Assembly: GCF_004118155.1 (NCBI RefSeq)
Contig: NZ_SAIQ01000004.1
Coordinates: 124,001 to 188,000 of the forward strand
Length of the DNA: 64,000 nucleotides
Direction of reading: 5' to 3'
From: Edaphocola flava
GTDB taxonomy: Bacteria > Bacteroidota > Bacteroidia > Chitinophagales > Chitinophagaceae
Shown here in pieces: positions 1 to 9,165 of this stretch. Below the pieces are notes generated by a model. The model did no database searches. It saw only the letters and a list, made by a program, of their open reading frames with translations, and had not been told where the DNA came from. The stretch's first letter is position 1. Each line of letters opens with the position of its first letter. The position numbers and the translations under genes are program-made.

Positions 1-866
1 AATATTGAGGGGTCGGGGGGTGCATAAGCTCGCGGTGGTTCCCTTACTTCCATAGGTAGTTTATGAAGTGGAGTCTTTTTTGCCGTTTTGATCAGTTTGC
101 CACTGCGGTCATAGTAAGACCATACATGACAAGGTTTGCCATCATAAAAATAAGCTACAGATTCGGGTGCGCCGTTCTCATACCAGGTTGTTTTGCAGTG
201 AATGGTTCTGCCATCCATCAAGGTATCGTATTGCTGGCTGTGCAGCAGTCCCGGAGGTTCATAGGTTGTTTCCCGCGAGTGGTATTTTTCATACAGGAGT
301 TTCCCCTCCATGTTCCATTGCTTACGGGCATACTCGGTGCCATAGTTTACCCAGATCATTTTTTGTACCTGGCCATTATCATAACGGTTTACATAAAGCG
401 AGTCTGCACCGTAAACATCATAGTACGCCTGCGCTCCTGTACTATGATTATACGTGGTGAACAGTTGAGCACTGGTGAAATTGCCGTAATAATCATATTT
501 GACCTTCCTGGTATCTGTATTCAGGTCCAGTGTATCGGTATAGGCAACCCCATCTATAAGGTAGTCGATACTGGTAGAAACGATATGGCCATACTGGCTC
601 AGAAATGTCGTAATGAACTGATTTCCTTTATGAACAGATACCGTGTCTATCTTACCTTTCTTTATGCTTACAGAATAGACTCCGAATTCATAAGACTCTT
701 CTATGCGGTCTTTGCCTTCGTATATAAATGATTTATTCCGGTTGGCTTTGAGCTTAGCCTTACAATTATCCTGTGCATTTACCTGCAAGACACAGCAGGC
801 AGACAGAGACAGGATTGCTATTAATAACGCAAGCTTTCGTTTTCCCTTTAAGATTATGGGGTTCAT
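1..866 (-). CDS. MORN-like repeat protein, C-terminus beyond window
   Basis: The frame is open from an ATG at 866 to the left edge (288 codons), so the C-terminus is missing. The N-terminus is a signal peptide: a KGKRK basic stretch, a hydrophobic core, then either a lipobox-like LSAC or an SPase I site near VNAQ. The rest is rich in Tyr, Gly and Asp, with short strand-turn units such as YDNGQVQKMIWV, NMEGKLLYEKYH and YDRSGKLIKTAKK. These resemble MORN/YwqK-type repeats found in secreted Bacteroidota proteins. Function is unknown; an envelope or surface location is inferred. It lies 12 bases downstream of the next minus-strand gene and may be co-transcribed with it. Confidence 0.7.
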   Translation of the reverse strand, partial: MNPIILKGKRKLALLIAILSLSACCVLQVNAQDNCKAKLKANRNKSFIYEGKDRIEESYEFGVYSVSIKKGKIDTVSVHKGNQFITTFLSQYGHIVSTSIDYLIDGVAYTDTLDLNTDTRKVKYDYYGNFTSAQLFTTYNHSTGAQAYYDVYGADSLYVNRYDNGQVQKMIWVNYGTEYARKQWNMEGKLLYEKYHSRETTYEPPGLLHSQQYDTLMDGRTIHCKTTWYENGAPESVAYFYDGKPCHVWSYYDRSGKLIKTAKKTPLHKLPMEVREPPRAYAPPDPSI

Positions 867-878
867 AGATGTACAGAT

Positions 879-1235
879 TTATGATGACTGCTCCGGAGTT
901 TGTGATGCAGTCGTTTTGCGTACAGAAACGATCGCTAAGATACCCAGCACAAGGTCCGTTACAAATGCAGGAATGAACAGGTAATGTGTCAGCAGCAGGG
1001 CATTTAAGCCAAACAGCAATGTGGTTGCTAAGAGGCAGATGGCAGCAGTCTTCTTATCTATAAATATAAATATGATGCTGATACCACGGATCACGATGAG
1101 CAAACCCGAAGCAATGGGCAGTGCTGCAGGAGAATGGTCGCTTAGTGAGGCTACTGTTGAGCGGACTAAAAAGATGCTCAGGATCAGGGCAATTATGGCC
1201 AGTATCCTGATGGGTTTTTTGTATGGAGTATTCAT
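879..1235 (-). CDS. Small four-helix membrane protein, unknown function
   Basis: This 118-residue protein has about four hydrophobic segments (IRILAIIALILSIFLV, LPIASGLLIVI.., AICLLATTLLFGLNALLL and a C-terminal LVLGILAIVSV) and a short polar tail. I start it at the ATG at 1235 (MNTPYKK). A longer in-frame start would lie inside the terminator at 1342-1379. The segment just before the start is AT-rich and holds a near-consensus -7 box (TATATTCG on the minus strand at about 1283-1290). I do not recognise a family. It is followed 12 bases later by the MORN-like gene. Confidence 0.6.
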   Translation of the reverse strand: MNTPYKKPIRILAIIALILSIFLVRSTVASLSDHSPAALPIASGLLIVIRGISIIFIFIDKKTAAICLLATTLLFGLNALLLTHYLFIPAFVTDLVLGILAIVSVRKTTASQTPEQSS

Positions 1236-1341
1236 ATTGAATATGCAATTATAGTATAATGATATGGATAGTATACCGACTGCGAATATACCCAGTTTTA
1301 GCCTGATTATAGCGAAGACTATAGGTATATATCCGCAAAAT

Positions 1342-1379
1342 AAAGCCCCGATACTGCATTGCACGAGTATCGGGGCTTT
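1342..1379 (-). terminator. Hairpin terminator of the 1404-3386 gene
   Basis: Perfect 14-bp arms (1342-1355 and 1366-1379) with a 10-base loop lie 25 bases past the stop codon of the T9SS gene. On the minus strand the hairpin is followed by a short T-rich stretch. Confidence 0.85.
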
Positions 1380-1403
1380 GGTTAATGTATTATGACAATA
1401 TAA

Positions 1404-3386
1404 TTATTGAATCACTACCGGCATAGATTTCAGCTGATTACCATTATGCTGCACCCGTATCATATATACACCAGGAGCCAGTTTCGGTAAAGTAATCTGC
1501 GATTGCATATTACTTTGGCTACCTTCAAATAAGGTATTGTTTACCCTGCCGGTCACATCATAGATTTGTACTTTGATGTTGTCCGATGGCTTAATCGTGC
1601 CTTTAAAATCAAGTTGTATATACTCATGTGCCGGATTAGGCGATATGCTTACACCGGTAACGGCTGTCTGTACGTTATTCAGCTCTTTTTTGTAGAACGT
1701 ACTTCCTGTAGTACAGTCAAACAGGCCATCTGCAGGCACATCTGTAACCGCGAGGAAGGGCTGTTCTTCTCCTGTGATGACATTATGTTCCATTACAGTA
1801 TTGCTTGCCGCATCTACGTGATAGAAAAGATAACTAGGCACACAGTAGTTATTGCTGCATGAAGGATTGCCATTCATATCCGTGCGGATAAATTTCATGT
1901 TCAGGCGGTTTGGTGCAGGATTCCATAACGGTGCATTCAGGATAATATCCGTCATGGGGCTGTTGTTATACCGTACCGTCGTTTTAGGCCCCCAGGCCAA
2001 ATTGCTCATACCACCCCCGAGTTCAGGATAGCTGTTAGGGTCAGTATTGTCTACCCCTGTTCCCATAAGCGATTCTATAGTAGACCAATACAGCGTTCTG
2101 ATAGACAGGTTGCCTGTAGTAGTTGTAAATAGCCTCATTTCGGCAAGGTATGGGTTTATATTATCTGGTGATGTGGCATTGTTTTGTCCGCCACAGTGAA
2201 AAAATGACTGGAAACCACCGAGTATGACCGAACTCACAGTACTGGTATTCATATTGCCCATGATGACATTAGTACCCCAAGTATAGTCAGCCTGGTTATT
2301 CAGCCCGTTATTCAGCCCGCTTGCCGGGACAAGGGTATTGCGGTCTACACTGGTAATGTTTACAAATAAAGGTGCTATATCAATGGAAGATGGGTGGGCG
2401 GCACAGTAGTTACTGAAGATATAGGCATTGGCCGGATCGGCCGGATCTTCCCAGATATCGAAGCTGGTCGATTTTAAATTGTTAGGCTGCAGTGGTGCTG
2501 GAATGTCTAGCGGAACATCTACCAGGGGACTGAGGGTAACAGGATCTACAATCATGTTCATCATGGCCACCTCTGCATTACTGGCGCTGTTACACATACC
2601 ACCCAGCCATAAGGTATTGTCGCTGAGCATCTTCACCCTATGGGCCACATCATAGTCGTCCGGTCCGCCATTCCAGTCATATGTTTTCATAGCTGCTACA
2701 CGGTCATTGACGAAGTCATACCGGATCAGGAAGGCGCTTTTAGTATCGGCAAAAGTTGGTTCGATGCCCGGCAGTATGGATGTGGTCATAAACCCGCAGA
2801 TATACATGACATCACCGCTGGGATCGATCTCTGTGCCCAAAGGCCGGAGATTAATACCGATACCATTTTGTACACTGATTACCTTGTTAGTGAGGTAGTT
2901 ACCTGCCGCATCAACAGTAATCAGTTGTACGCCACTATTTCCTGGTGCACCGTTGATCGGGTCGTAGGTCGTTACAATAACTCCTTTCCCGGAGTTGAGG
3001 TAATGCATGCCTACGGCACGTTCTGCATATTCCGGATTATTGAAGACCATGCTTACGGGAGTAGCAGAAGTGGCATCAAACATGAGCAGGTGTGCGGCAT
3101 GATCGCCGGGATTATTGTCAAAATCATACATAGTACCTGCCATGGAGTATTCGTCCAGGCCCGGTTGCTGCACAGTGCAGTAGTTTTTCAGGTCATAGCC
3201 ATCATATACCTGACTGATCTCTTTAGGCACCTGCGCCTGTGCTGGCGGTGTCATTATGCCCAGGGCGCAGAGCAGGCCCAGTGAGCGGAATGCTCTGTGC
3301 CATCCGGAGCGGTTAGTGATGGCCGGTCGTGCGGTTAAGCGGGACACATGCGATAAGGTTTTTGGGGTAGTGTTGTGTTGCGGCAT
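1404..3386 (-). CDS. T9SS-sorted secreted protein, unknown repeats
   Basis: This 660-residue protein ends in a type A T9SS C-terminal domain (about residues 575-660): VSISPNPAHEYIQLDF, then VQIYDVTGRV, LPKLAPGVYMIRV and a final KSMPVVIQ. This domain directs export through the outer membrane and is then removed. The N-terminus has a long basic region followed by a hydrophobic segment ending in PPAQAQ, so the real start may be downstream of the one given. The body (about 60-560) has repeated short stretches around V-Y-x-G-F/L and D-x-N-T, like the Kelch/propeller-like bodies of surface proteins, but I assign no domain. The gene has its own terminator and stands alone. Confidence 0.85.
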   Translation of the reverse strand: MPQHNTTPKTLSHVSRLTARPAITNRSGWHRAFRSLGLLCALGIMTPPAQAQVPKEISQVYDGYDLKNYCTVQQPGLDEYSMAGTMYDFDNNPGDHAAHLLMFDATSATPVSMVFNNPEYAERAVGMHYLNSGKGVIVTTYDPINGAPGNSGVQLITVDAAGNYLTNKVISVQNGIGINLRPLGTEIDPSGDVMYICGFMTTSILPGIEPTFADTKSAFLIRYDFVNDRVAAMKTYDWNGGPDDYDVAHRVKMLSDNTLWLGGMCNSASNAEVAMMNMIVDPVTLSPLVDVPLDIPAPLQPNNLKSTSFDIWEDPADPANAYIFSNYCAAHPSSIDIAPLFVNITSVDRNTLVPASGLNNGLNNQADYTWGTNVIMGNMNTSTVSSVILGGFQSFFHCGGQNNATSPDNINPYLAEMRLFTTTTGNLSIRTLYWSTIESLMGTGVDNTDPNSYPELGGGMSNLAWGPKTTVRYNNSPMTDIILNAPLWNPAPNRLNMKFIRTDMNGNPSCSNNYCVPSYLFYHVDAASNTVMEHNVITGEEQPFLAVTDVPADGLFDCTTGSTFYKKELNNVQTAVTGVSISPNPAHEYIQLDFKGTIKPSDNIKVQIYDVTGRVNNTLFEGSQSNMQSQITLPKLAPGVYMIRVQHNGNQLKSMPVVIQ

Positions 3387-3524
3387 TTCATGGGTTTTTA
3401 TAAATGAACGGCAATATTACCGGTAAGTCGTTGAGTAATAGTGCTTTAAATTATAAATTATATTGTTGAAATACAACGTTTTATGATAATTTAATTCACT
3501 TTAGTGAAAATAAATTACATAATA

Positions 3525-3580
3525 ATGACCTTGCCTTATGGATATTGTTTTATAAAACAATATCCATAAGGCAAGGTCAT
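3525..3580. terminator. 56-bp perfect palindrome downstream of nhaA
   Basis: Two 28-base arms meet with no spacer, and every position is complementary. It begins 20 bases past the nhaA stop. As RNA it would form one long hairpin, so a terminator or mRNA 3'-end stabiliser is the simplest reading. It is much longer than an ordinary terminator. Confidence 0.7.
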
Positions 3581-3600
3581 GAAGCAATAAAGTAAGAAAA

Positions 3601-4932
3601 TTAGCCCTGCTTTTTGGAGGTTTTGCGGAGCAGGAAGTACCCAATTACACCACCGATGATGGACGCAACAAAGATGCCTACCTTGGCCTGAGTCATATAC
3701 AGCTCATCCGTAAATGCCAGTGAGGTTACAAACAGCGACATGGTAAAGCCGATTGCGGCCAGGAAGCCCAGCCCGAGGAGGTTACGGAAATGCATGCCAT
3801 CAGGATATGGGGCAATCTTGAGCTTAATGCACAGCAGGGTAAAACCTACTACACCAACCACCTTTCCGATCAGCAGCCCCAGTCCTACACCAAGGCTCAC
3901 ATTGGTATTGAAGAGGGTCGATACATCCATATCCAGCGCTATGCCGGCATTGGCCAGTGCAAAAACAGGAATGACAATAAAGGTTACGAACGGATGCAGT
4001 GCATGCTCCAGTTTTTGCATAGGAGGTATAGCACCATCCGTTTCTTTACTGATATGATCCAGTGTGTGTAACTGCTCTCCGGTCAGTACCGGGTGCTCAT
4101 CGTTCCGGTCTGCTTCTCTGAATTGTTGCAGGTATTGCTGTACACGGTCTATATATAGTGCTTCTTTTACCTTGACACGGGTAGGGATAGTGAAGGCTGC
4201 CAGTACCGCTGCTATGGTAGCATGTACACCCGACAACAGGAAGGCGGTCCATACACCCAGTATGCCAAATATGGCATAGAACAGTACGTTTCTGATGCCT
4301 ATTCTGTTGCCAACCATCATAATCAGCAAGAAGACCAAACCGATCACCAGCTTCATAATGGAAATATCGGAAGTGTAAAAGAATGCAATGACGAGTACGG
4401 CACCCAGGTCGTCTACAATAGCCAGGGCGGTTAAGAATATTTTTAATGATAAGGGTATGCGATCGCCCAGGAGGTATAAAACGCCTAGCGCAAATGCAAT
4501 ATCGGTAGCCATAGGTATACCCCAGCCACTGCTCACATCGGCTCCGGGATTGAGTACAAAGTAGATCAGTGCCGGTACCAGCATACCACCGAGCGCTGCC
4601 GCGATGGGCAGCAATGCATTGCGGGGATTGGATAATTCTCCTGCTACAATCTCACGCTTTAATTCCAGGCCTACCACAAAAAAGAAAACAGACATCAGGC
4701 CATCATTGATCCAGTGATGCAGGTTATACTCCAGCACAGGACGATCATTGAAGCGGAAGCCGAAACGCTGTTCGAAAAAATGAAAATATTGTTCGGCCCA
4801 GGGAGAATTGGCCAGAATCAGGGCCAGCACTACACTGATGCCTAATACTATGCCGCCTGATTTTTCCTGTTGAATGAATCGCTGAATGGGTTTGATTGCT
4901 TTTTCAATAGGTGATGAATACTGGTTGGACAT
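3601..4932 (-). CDS. nhaA: Na+/H+ antiporter NhaA
   Basis: This inner-membrane antiporter exchanges Na+ (or Li+) for protons in pH and sodium homeostasis. The 443 residues show the full NhaA pattern: about 12 membrane segments, the FFFVVGLELKRE segment near residue 84, GWGIPMATDIAFALG near 136, and the ion-binding aspartate pair in ALAIVDDLGAVLVIA (Asp174-Asp175). An extended polar cytoplasmic loop of about 50 residues (around 260-310) separates the two halves, as is common in Bacteroidota homologues. It stands alone: a minisatellite region lies upstream and a long palindrome downstream. On the minus strand a -7-like TATCTTAG lies roughly 40 bases before the start. Confidence 0.95.
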   Translation of the reverse strand: MSNQYSSPIEKAIKPIQRFIQQEKSGGIVLGISVVLALILANSPWAEQYFHFFEQRFGFRFNDRPVLEYNLHHWINDGLMSVFFFVVGLELKREIVAGELSNPRNALLPIAAALGGMLVPALIYFVLNPGADVSSGWGIPMATDIAFALGVLYLLGDRIPLSLKIFLTALAIVDDLGAVLVIAFFYTSDISIMKLVIGLVFLLIMMVGNRIGIRNVLFYAIFGILGVWTAFLLSGVHATIAAVLAAFTIPTRVKVKEALYIDRVQQYLQQFREADRNDEHPVLTGEQLHTLDHISKETDGAIPPMQKLEHALHPFVTFIVIPVFALANAGIALDMDVSTLFNTNVSLGVGLGLLIGKVVGVVGFTLLCIKLKIAPYPDGMHFRNLLGLGFLAAIGFTMSLFVTSLAFTDELYMTQAKVGIFVASIIGGVIGYFLLRKTSKKQG

Positions 4933-5168
4933 AATAGAATTTTGAGTGGAGAAAGTATGCTAAGATACAGAAAATTGCCGTTTGGGGGGTGAAAAATGCC
5001 TCTTTTCGCTGTATTCCGGCATCAAAGTTCACTTTCAACAGGCTTATAAAACCATGCTTCCCTGTTACGGCCAATCTTACTGCAGCTGGCGGCTGTATAA
5101 TTGGTTCTGCAGCATCCATATATCCTGCTGTTATGTGCAGACAGTGTACTGTCCGGCCCATATTTTGC

Positions 5169-5378
5169 TCTGCCTTCATCATAATCCATTCTGCCTTCAT
5201 CATAATCCATTCTGACTTTATCATAATCCGTTCTGCCTTCATCATAATTCGTTCTGACTTTAGCATAATTCGTTCTGACTTTAGCATAATTCGTTCTGCC
5301 TTCATCATAATCCATTCTGACTTTATCATAATCCATTCTGATTACGTCATCATTACTTCTGACTTCATCATAATCGCC
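5169..5378. repeat. 21-bp tandem minisatellite, about 10 units
   Basis: Eight well-conserved direct repeats of 21 bp run from 5169 to 5336 (consensus TCTGMCTTYAKCATAATYCRT). A degenerate unit follows at 5337-5357, then another clear unit at 5358-5378. Units fall into two alternating types (CCTTCAT and ACTTTAT/ACTTTAG). Because 21 is a multiple of three and the unit lacks stops in several frames, it makes overlapping open frames on both strands. No start signal or protein family supports coding. The rest of 4933-5494 holds no other gene. Confidence 0.85.
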
Positions 5379-5412
5379 TCTGATCTGCTGTTTATACATT
5401 CTTCACCAACCG

Positions 5413-5468
5413 CGGCTATACAAAGCGATCCCGGCTGATATATCAGCCGGGATCGCTTTGTATAGCCG
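5413..5468. terminator. 56-bp perfect palindrome downstream of the PNGase F-like gene
   Basis: Two 28-base arms are fully complementary with no loop, ending 26 bases past the stop of the 5495-9013 gene. Its arm length matches the palindrome at 3525-3580, but the sequence is unrelated and far more GC-rich. A terminator or 3'-end structure is likely. Confidence 0.7.
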
Positions 5469-5494
5469 GTATTCGGCCAGGGTTATTTGAGGTA

Positions 5495-8400
5495 CTATTT
5501 AATAATAATCTTTTGGACAGCCTGGCTGTTATCACTGTTCATGCGCAGCATATACACACCGGCAGCAAGGCCTTGTGCATTGATGTTGTGCTCAGCTGTA
5601 CCGCCATAACAGTCAAATGCATCTTTCAGTACTACCTGGCCCAATGAGTTGGTCAGTTCCAGGTTTACCGTACCGCTAAAGCCTGCGGCACTTACCGTAA
5701 AGTTACCGTTGTTCGGATTCGGGTACACGCTTACGTGTTTGCTCAGGTCTTTATCGTTCAGTTTTAAAGGCCAGCCTACCGTAAAGGTGTAGAACACCTG
5801 TGCTCCGAAATCGGGCTGGAATGTCTTCAGTGTCTGACCGTTATTGCCATTCAGGATCGCAAAGGTTCCGCTGCCCTGGGCAGTATTGGCCCACCATTGC
5901 AAACCATCACCTACGCCACCGGCACCATTATCGTCCAGGGTCAGGGTATAACAGTCAAATGGTAAGTTCAGCGTATCATTATAAGTAGTATTTGCCGTCA
6001 TGCCTGTTTTGGACAGGACTACAGTACCGGCCATATTGCGGATGGTTAAGGTATTCTCCTGCGGGCTACTGTTGGTCTTCAGTTTGAAGACAACTTTTTG
6101 TGTCGGCAGTACATCCGGCAGATTGTACTTAGAGATGCCGGTATCATTGCCTGCATATTCATCAGTAGTATTATTTGCGCCGGAGATCCATGCCAGGAAG
6201 CGGTTTGTGTTATCGCCCACCCAGAATGAAGAAGTATTTACCGGAAGGTCTACGATAGCCGTATCGAGGAATTTCAGGTTGCCGCTCCAGTTATAGCTGG
6301 CTTCCTGTCCGCCCGATACTTTGTATTTGATCACCGCGCTGGTCAGATTATTCTTACCGGCATTGCGGATCACTACCTGCGGGTTAACGCAGATCGGGTT
6401 CATGCGGGACAGTACAAAATCATCGCTCGGTTTACGTACCGTATAGATCTCTGCATCGTTGTTACGACCTGGTGTTTTATACTCGATCAGTTGCAGGCCT
6501 ACATTGTAGTTACCATTATAGGTAGCTTCATTACCAGCAGGTGCCGCAGCAATCTGGTAGTCCAGGTTGATCTGTCCGCCACTGATATACTGTGATACAT
6601 TCATGTCATGCGATTCGATAATGTCTCCAGGGCACCATCCTTCGCGACGGTAAACCCATGTACCCCCCTGAGGGAAGATCGGGTTCACCGAACAATCGGT
6701 ACGCTCGATACGGAAGGTTTTGATTGTCTGACCATTCGATTTATAATAGTGATTATTATACATGAATTCACAACAGCCGTTAGGGTAAGCCGGTCCTGCA
6801 TTTTCCGCACCACCGTGTCCGCTCACATAGCTTCTGAATTTCACCTGGTCGGTTCCGGCTTTCAGGGTAATGTTCTTAGGAGATAATACCGTGTCCGATA
6901 CGATAGCTCCGTATTTGTAAGATCTGTAACCATTCTGCGGCCATGGCTGTGCAATGTGGTTTACTTCCGCAGCAGGCTGCCCTTTGATGAAGGCAAAGCG
7001 TACATTCTGTAACTCCTGCGTGCTGCCCACCTCCAGGTCTACCGTATCCTGCAGGAGCGGGTAGTAATCTGTTACATCATAGATGCGGGTACGGCCGGTA
7101 CCCAGGTCCAGGTTGATGCCGTAAGGAGAGATGCTACGACCGATCTCATACTGTACAGTATTGCTGTACCAGTTGATGTCGTGATTATAGATTACGCTAT
7201 CCAGCACATTCAGGGTAGAATCTGTTTTTACACCATTGGTATAGGTGTATCTATATTTCTGTGTCCATACATTCAGTGTATCGGTACTGATTCCCGGATT
7301 TACAGGTGAGTTATCACTGATGATCTGGTTCGCACCGGGATTACCATATATATATACAGTTGCTGGTGCTTTATATACCGTATCCGTTACCAGTACAGAA
7401 TCTGTTGTGCTGGTATAGGTATTGCGTTCGAACTGGATCTGGGGTCTCCAGCTCAGTTTTTGTACATTGTAGTAGTAGTCTCTTGGTTTGATTTTTTGCC
7501 ACCAGAGATTGTTGTTGATGTTACCGGATGCCTGTGCATTGGCCGATGCATCGGTTACCACAGAACCAATACCGGTATTGATGCGGTAATCGGCTTTCAG
7601 GTGTGCAAAATCAGGGTGCGCGGCCGTAATATCTTTACCAACCCATTCCTTAATGTCAGTTTCAGAAAGCTTTTTATCCCAGATACGCAGATGCGATAAT
7701 TTGCCCAGGTAGTTGTATCCACCTTCGCGCGACTCACCAATGAAGAACTCACCGCCATTAGGTTGTGTGTTCACACCTGTTCTTCGTTTGGTGTACACCA
7801 GCTTACCGTTCATATAAAAACGGAAGGTATCTGTTGCGTAGGTCACCGTCATCTGTTTCCAGGAGTTCTTTGTATTCGGACCGGAGAAGATTGGCTCCTG
7901 GCTGTTGGCACTGCTCCAGAGATTCAGTCGGTAACTATTGTTCGGGCTGGTCGTACGCATGGTGAAATCCGCACTGTTGCTGCCTCTGCGGCCTGCGCTG
8001 AACAATGTTCCTTCAGGGGAAATGAAGGAATCTACATTCATCCAGATCTCATAAGTACGCGGGGCATTACCGCTGAACATGTTTACACTGGCAGGGAAAC
8101 GTACATTACCGCCCTGTGCCTGAGATGTGCTCAATGCATAGTTGCCGGTAGTGCTGTACAGACCGGAGGTATAGCTGGTATTTTCGCCAAGTAACTGATT
8201 TGCAGTCGCCGTGCTGTTGTTGTCGAAGGAGAAATCAATCAGCAGATTGGAGGTGCCATTCCAGTTGAATGGTGTATTGAACTGGAAGTTATTCAGACCG
8301 GCAGTAGTAATTACACGGTTATAATTGTACACCCTGGTCAGTGTATCTACCTCCATTGCCGCTACATCAAAATTGTCGTAAGGCACTTGTTTGATGCGGA

Positions 8401-9013
8401 TCTGCAGGTTGTTGAGGGTAGCATTACTGCCCTGGAAGTTAAGCTTGATACCGGTGATATTGCCGGCAGTCAGACCTGCTGTCTGCAGCTCAGATGCTTT
8501 CCATACAAACTGTGCTCTTTCCTTACCTGCCGCCAGGTTGAATGGGTGTGGCTGTGCAACGGTTGCTGCGCCCACGGTATAGTTGCTGGTAGCCGTATTG
8601 GTTGGTACGGTATTATAGATCCACGATTTGTACAGGTCAAACTGCGGATTGATGGCATAGCGCAGGCTATCCGGGCTGGAGCCATTGTACAGCTTAAAGT
8701 AGCGACCTGCTTTAGCAGTAGAGTCCAGTACTCCACGATGATCATAAATGTTATTGAAGTAGATGTAATCCCATTCTCCACAGGCATAGTTACCATCGCC
8801 CGATACGGTTGGGTAACACTTGATGGTGAAGTACATCAGGACCTTACGATACTGCTCATTAGCAGTAGGGAAGAAGAACTTGGCTCTCCTGGTCCACAGC
8901 GAATCGTAAGTGTATGTCTGCACCCAGGTAGTATCCTGTGCCCGGCTTTCAATCGATGGCGTGAGGGCCGATAAAACCAGTGCAGCGCATAGTGATTTGT
9001 AAAGATTGTTCAT
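5495..9013 (-). CDS. Secreted PNGase F-like protein with LamG and T9SS domains
   Basis: A 1172-residue exported protein. Order: signal peptide (to about 25, ending SRAQ); N-terminal beta region resembling the PNGase F N-terminal domain (ACGEWDYIYF near 80); a concanavalin/LamG-like domain (about 315-460, with YEIWMNVDSF, NSWKQMTVTY, FYMNGKLVY and LSHLRIWDKKLSE); a PNGase F C-terminal-like region (about 690-870, with GTWVYRREGWCPGD near 788 and HDMNVSQYI after it); Ig-like stretches; and a T9SS sorting domain from VYPNPNNGNF (about 1094) to the end. PNGase F removes N-glycans from glycoproteins at asparagine. Whether this protein is catalytic is not shown; a glycan-related surface or secreted role is inferred. 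It has its own 3' palindrome. Confidence 0.8.
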   Translation of the reverse strand: MNNLYKSLCAALVLSALTPSIESRAQDTTWVQTYTYDSLWTRRAKFFFPTANEQYRKVLMYFTIKCYPTVSGDGNYACGEWDYIYFNNIYDHRGVLDSTAKAGRYFKLYNGSSPDSLRYAINPQFDLYKSWIYNTVPTNTATSNYTVGAATVAQPHPFNLAAGKERAQFVWKASELQTAGLTAGNITGIKLNFQGSNATLNNLQIRIKQVPYDNFDVAAMEVDTLTRVYNYNRVITTAGLNNFQFNTPFNWNGTSNLLIDFSFDNNSTATANQLLGENTSYTSGLYSTTGNYALSTSQAQGGNVRFPASVNMFSGNAPRTYEIWMNVDSFISPEGTLFSAGRRGSNSADFTMRTTSPNNSYRLNLWSSANSQEPIFSGPNTKNSWKQMTVTYATDTFRFYMNGKLVYTKRRTGVNTQPNGGEFFIGESREGGYNYLGKLSHLRIWDKKLSETDIKEWVGKDITAAHPDFAHLKADYRINTGIGSVVTDASANAQASGNINNNLWWQKIKPRDYYYNVQKLSWRPQIQFERNTYTSTTDSVLVTDTVYKAPATVYIYGNPGANQIISDNSPVNPGISTDTLNVWTQKYRYTYTNGVKTDSTLNVLDSVIYNHDINWYSNTVQYEIGRSISPYGINLDLGTGRTRIYDVTDYYPLLQDTVDLEVGSTQELQNVRFAFIKGQPAAEVNHIAQPWPQNGYRSYKYGAIVSDTVLSPKNITLKAGTDQVKFRSYVSGHGGAENAGPAYPNGCCEFMYNNHYYKSNGQTIKTFRIERTDCSVNPIFPQGGTWVYRREGWCPGDIIESHDMNVSQYISGGQINLDYQIAAAPAGNEATYNGNYNVGLQLIEYKTPGRNNDAEIYTVRKPSDDFVLSRMNPICVNPQVVIRNAGKNNLTSAVIKYKVSGGQEASYNWSGNLKFLDTAIVDLPVNTSSFWVGDNTNRFLAWISGANNTTDEYAGNDTGISKYNLPDVLPTQKVVFKLKTNSSPQENTLTIRNMAGTVVLSKTGMTANTTYNDTLNLPFDCYTLTLDDNGAGGVGDGLQWWANTAQGSGTFAILNGNNGQTLKTFQPDFGAQVFYTFTVGWPLKLNDKDLSKHVSVYPNPNNGNFTVSAAGFSGTVNLELTNSLGQVVLKDAFDCYGGTAEHNINAQGLAAGVYMLRMNSDNSQAVQKIIIK

Positions 9014-9111
9014 ATGCTGCTATAAAATTAAAATTAGGCTTACGAAAATAATTAAAAATAGCTTAACATATCTGTATTATTTTAAACCAATTGTGGATAA
9101 CAGACACAAAA

Positions 9112-9141
9112 AAAGCATACAGTATGAGGGCTGTATGCTTT
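9112..9141 (-). terminator. Terminator of lon
   Basis: 11-bp perfect arms (9112-9122 and 9131-9141) with an 8-base loop lie 25 bases past the lon stop, followed on the minus strand by a run of T. Confidence 0.85.
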
Positions 9142-9165
9142 AGTAATTTATTTGAACTATTTGAT

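Noticed and set aside
63-731. 222-codon open frame on the plus strand at the left edge
   Set aside because: The opposite strand holds a continuous signal-peptide MORN-like gene that runs off the window; the plus frame reads as a shadow of it.
5169-5378. Possible CRISPR array
   Set aside because: The 21-bp units are contiguous with no unique spacers, repeat units differ from each other, and no cas genes are near. It is a minisatellite.
5022-5399. Heptad-repeat protein on the minus strand (RMDYDEG/RTNYAKV units)
   Set aside because: The open frame comes from the stop-free 21-bp repeat; other frames, including ones on the plus strand, are equally open, there is no promoter or signal, and the non-repeat part resembles no protein.
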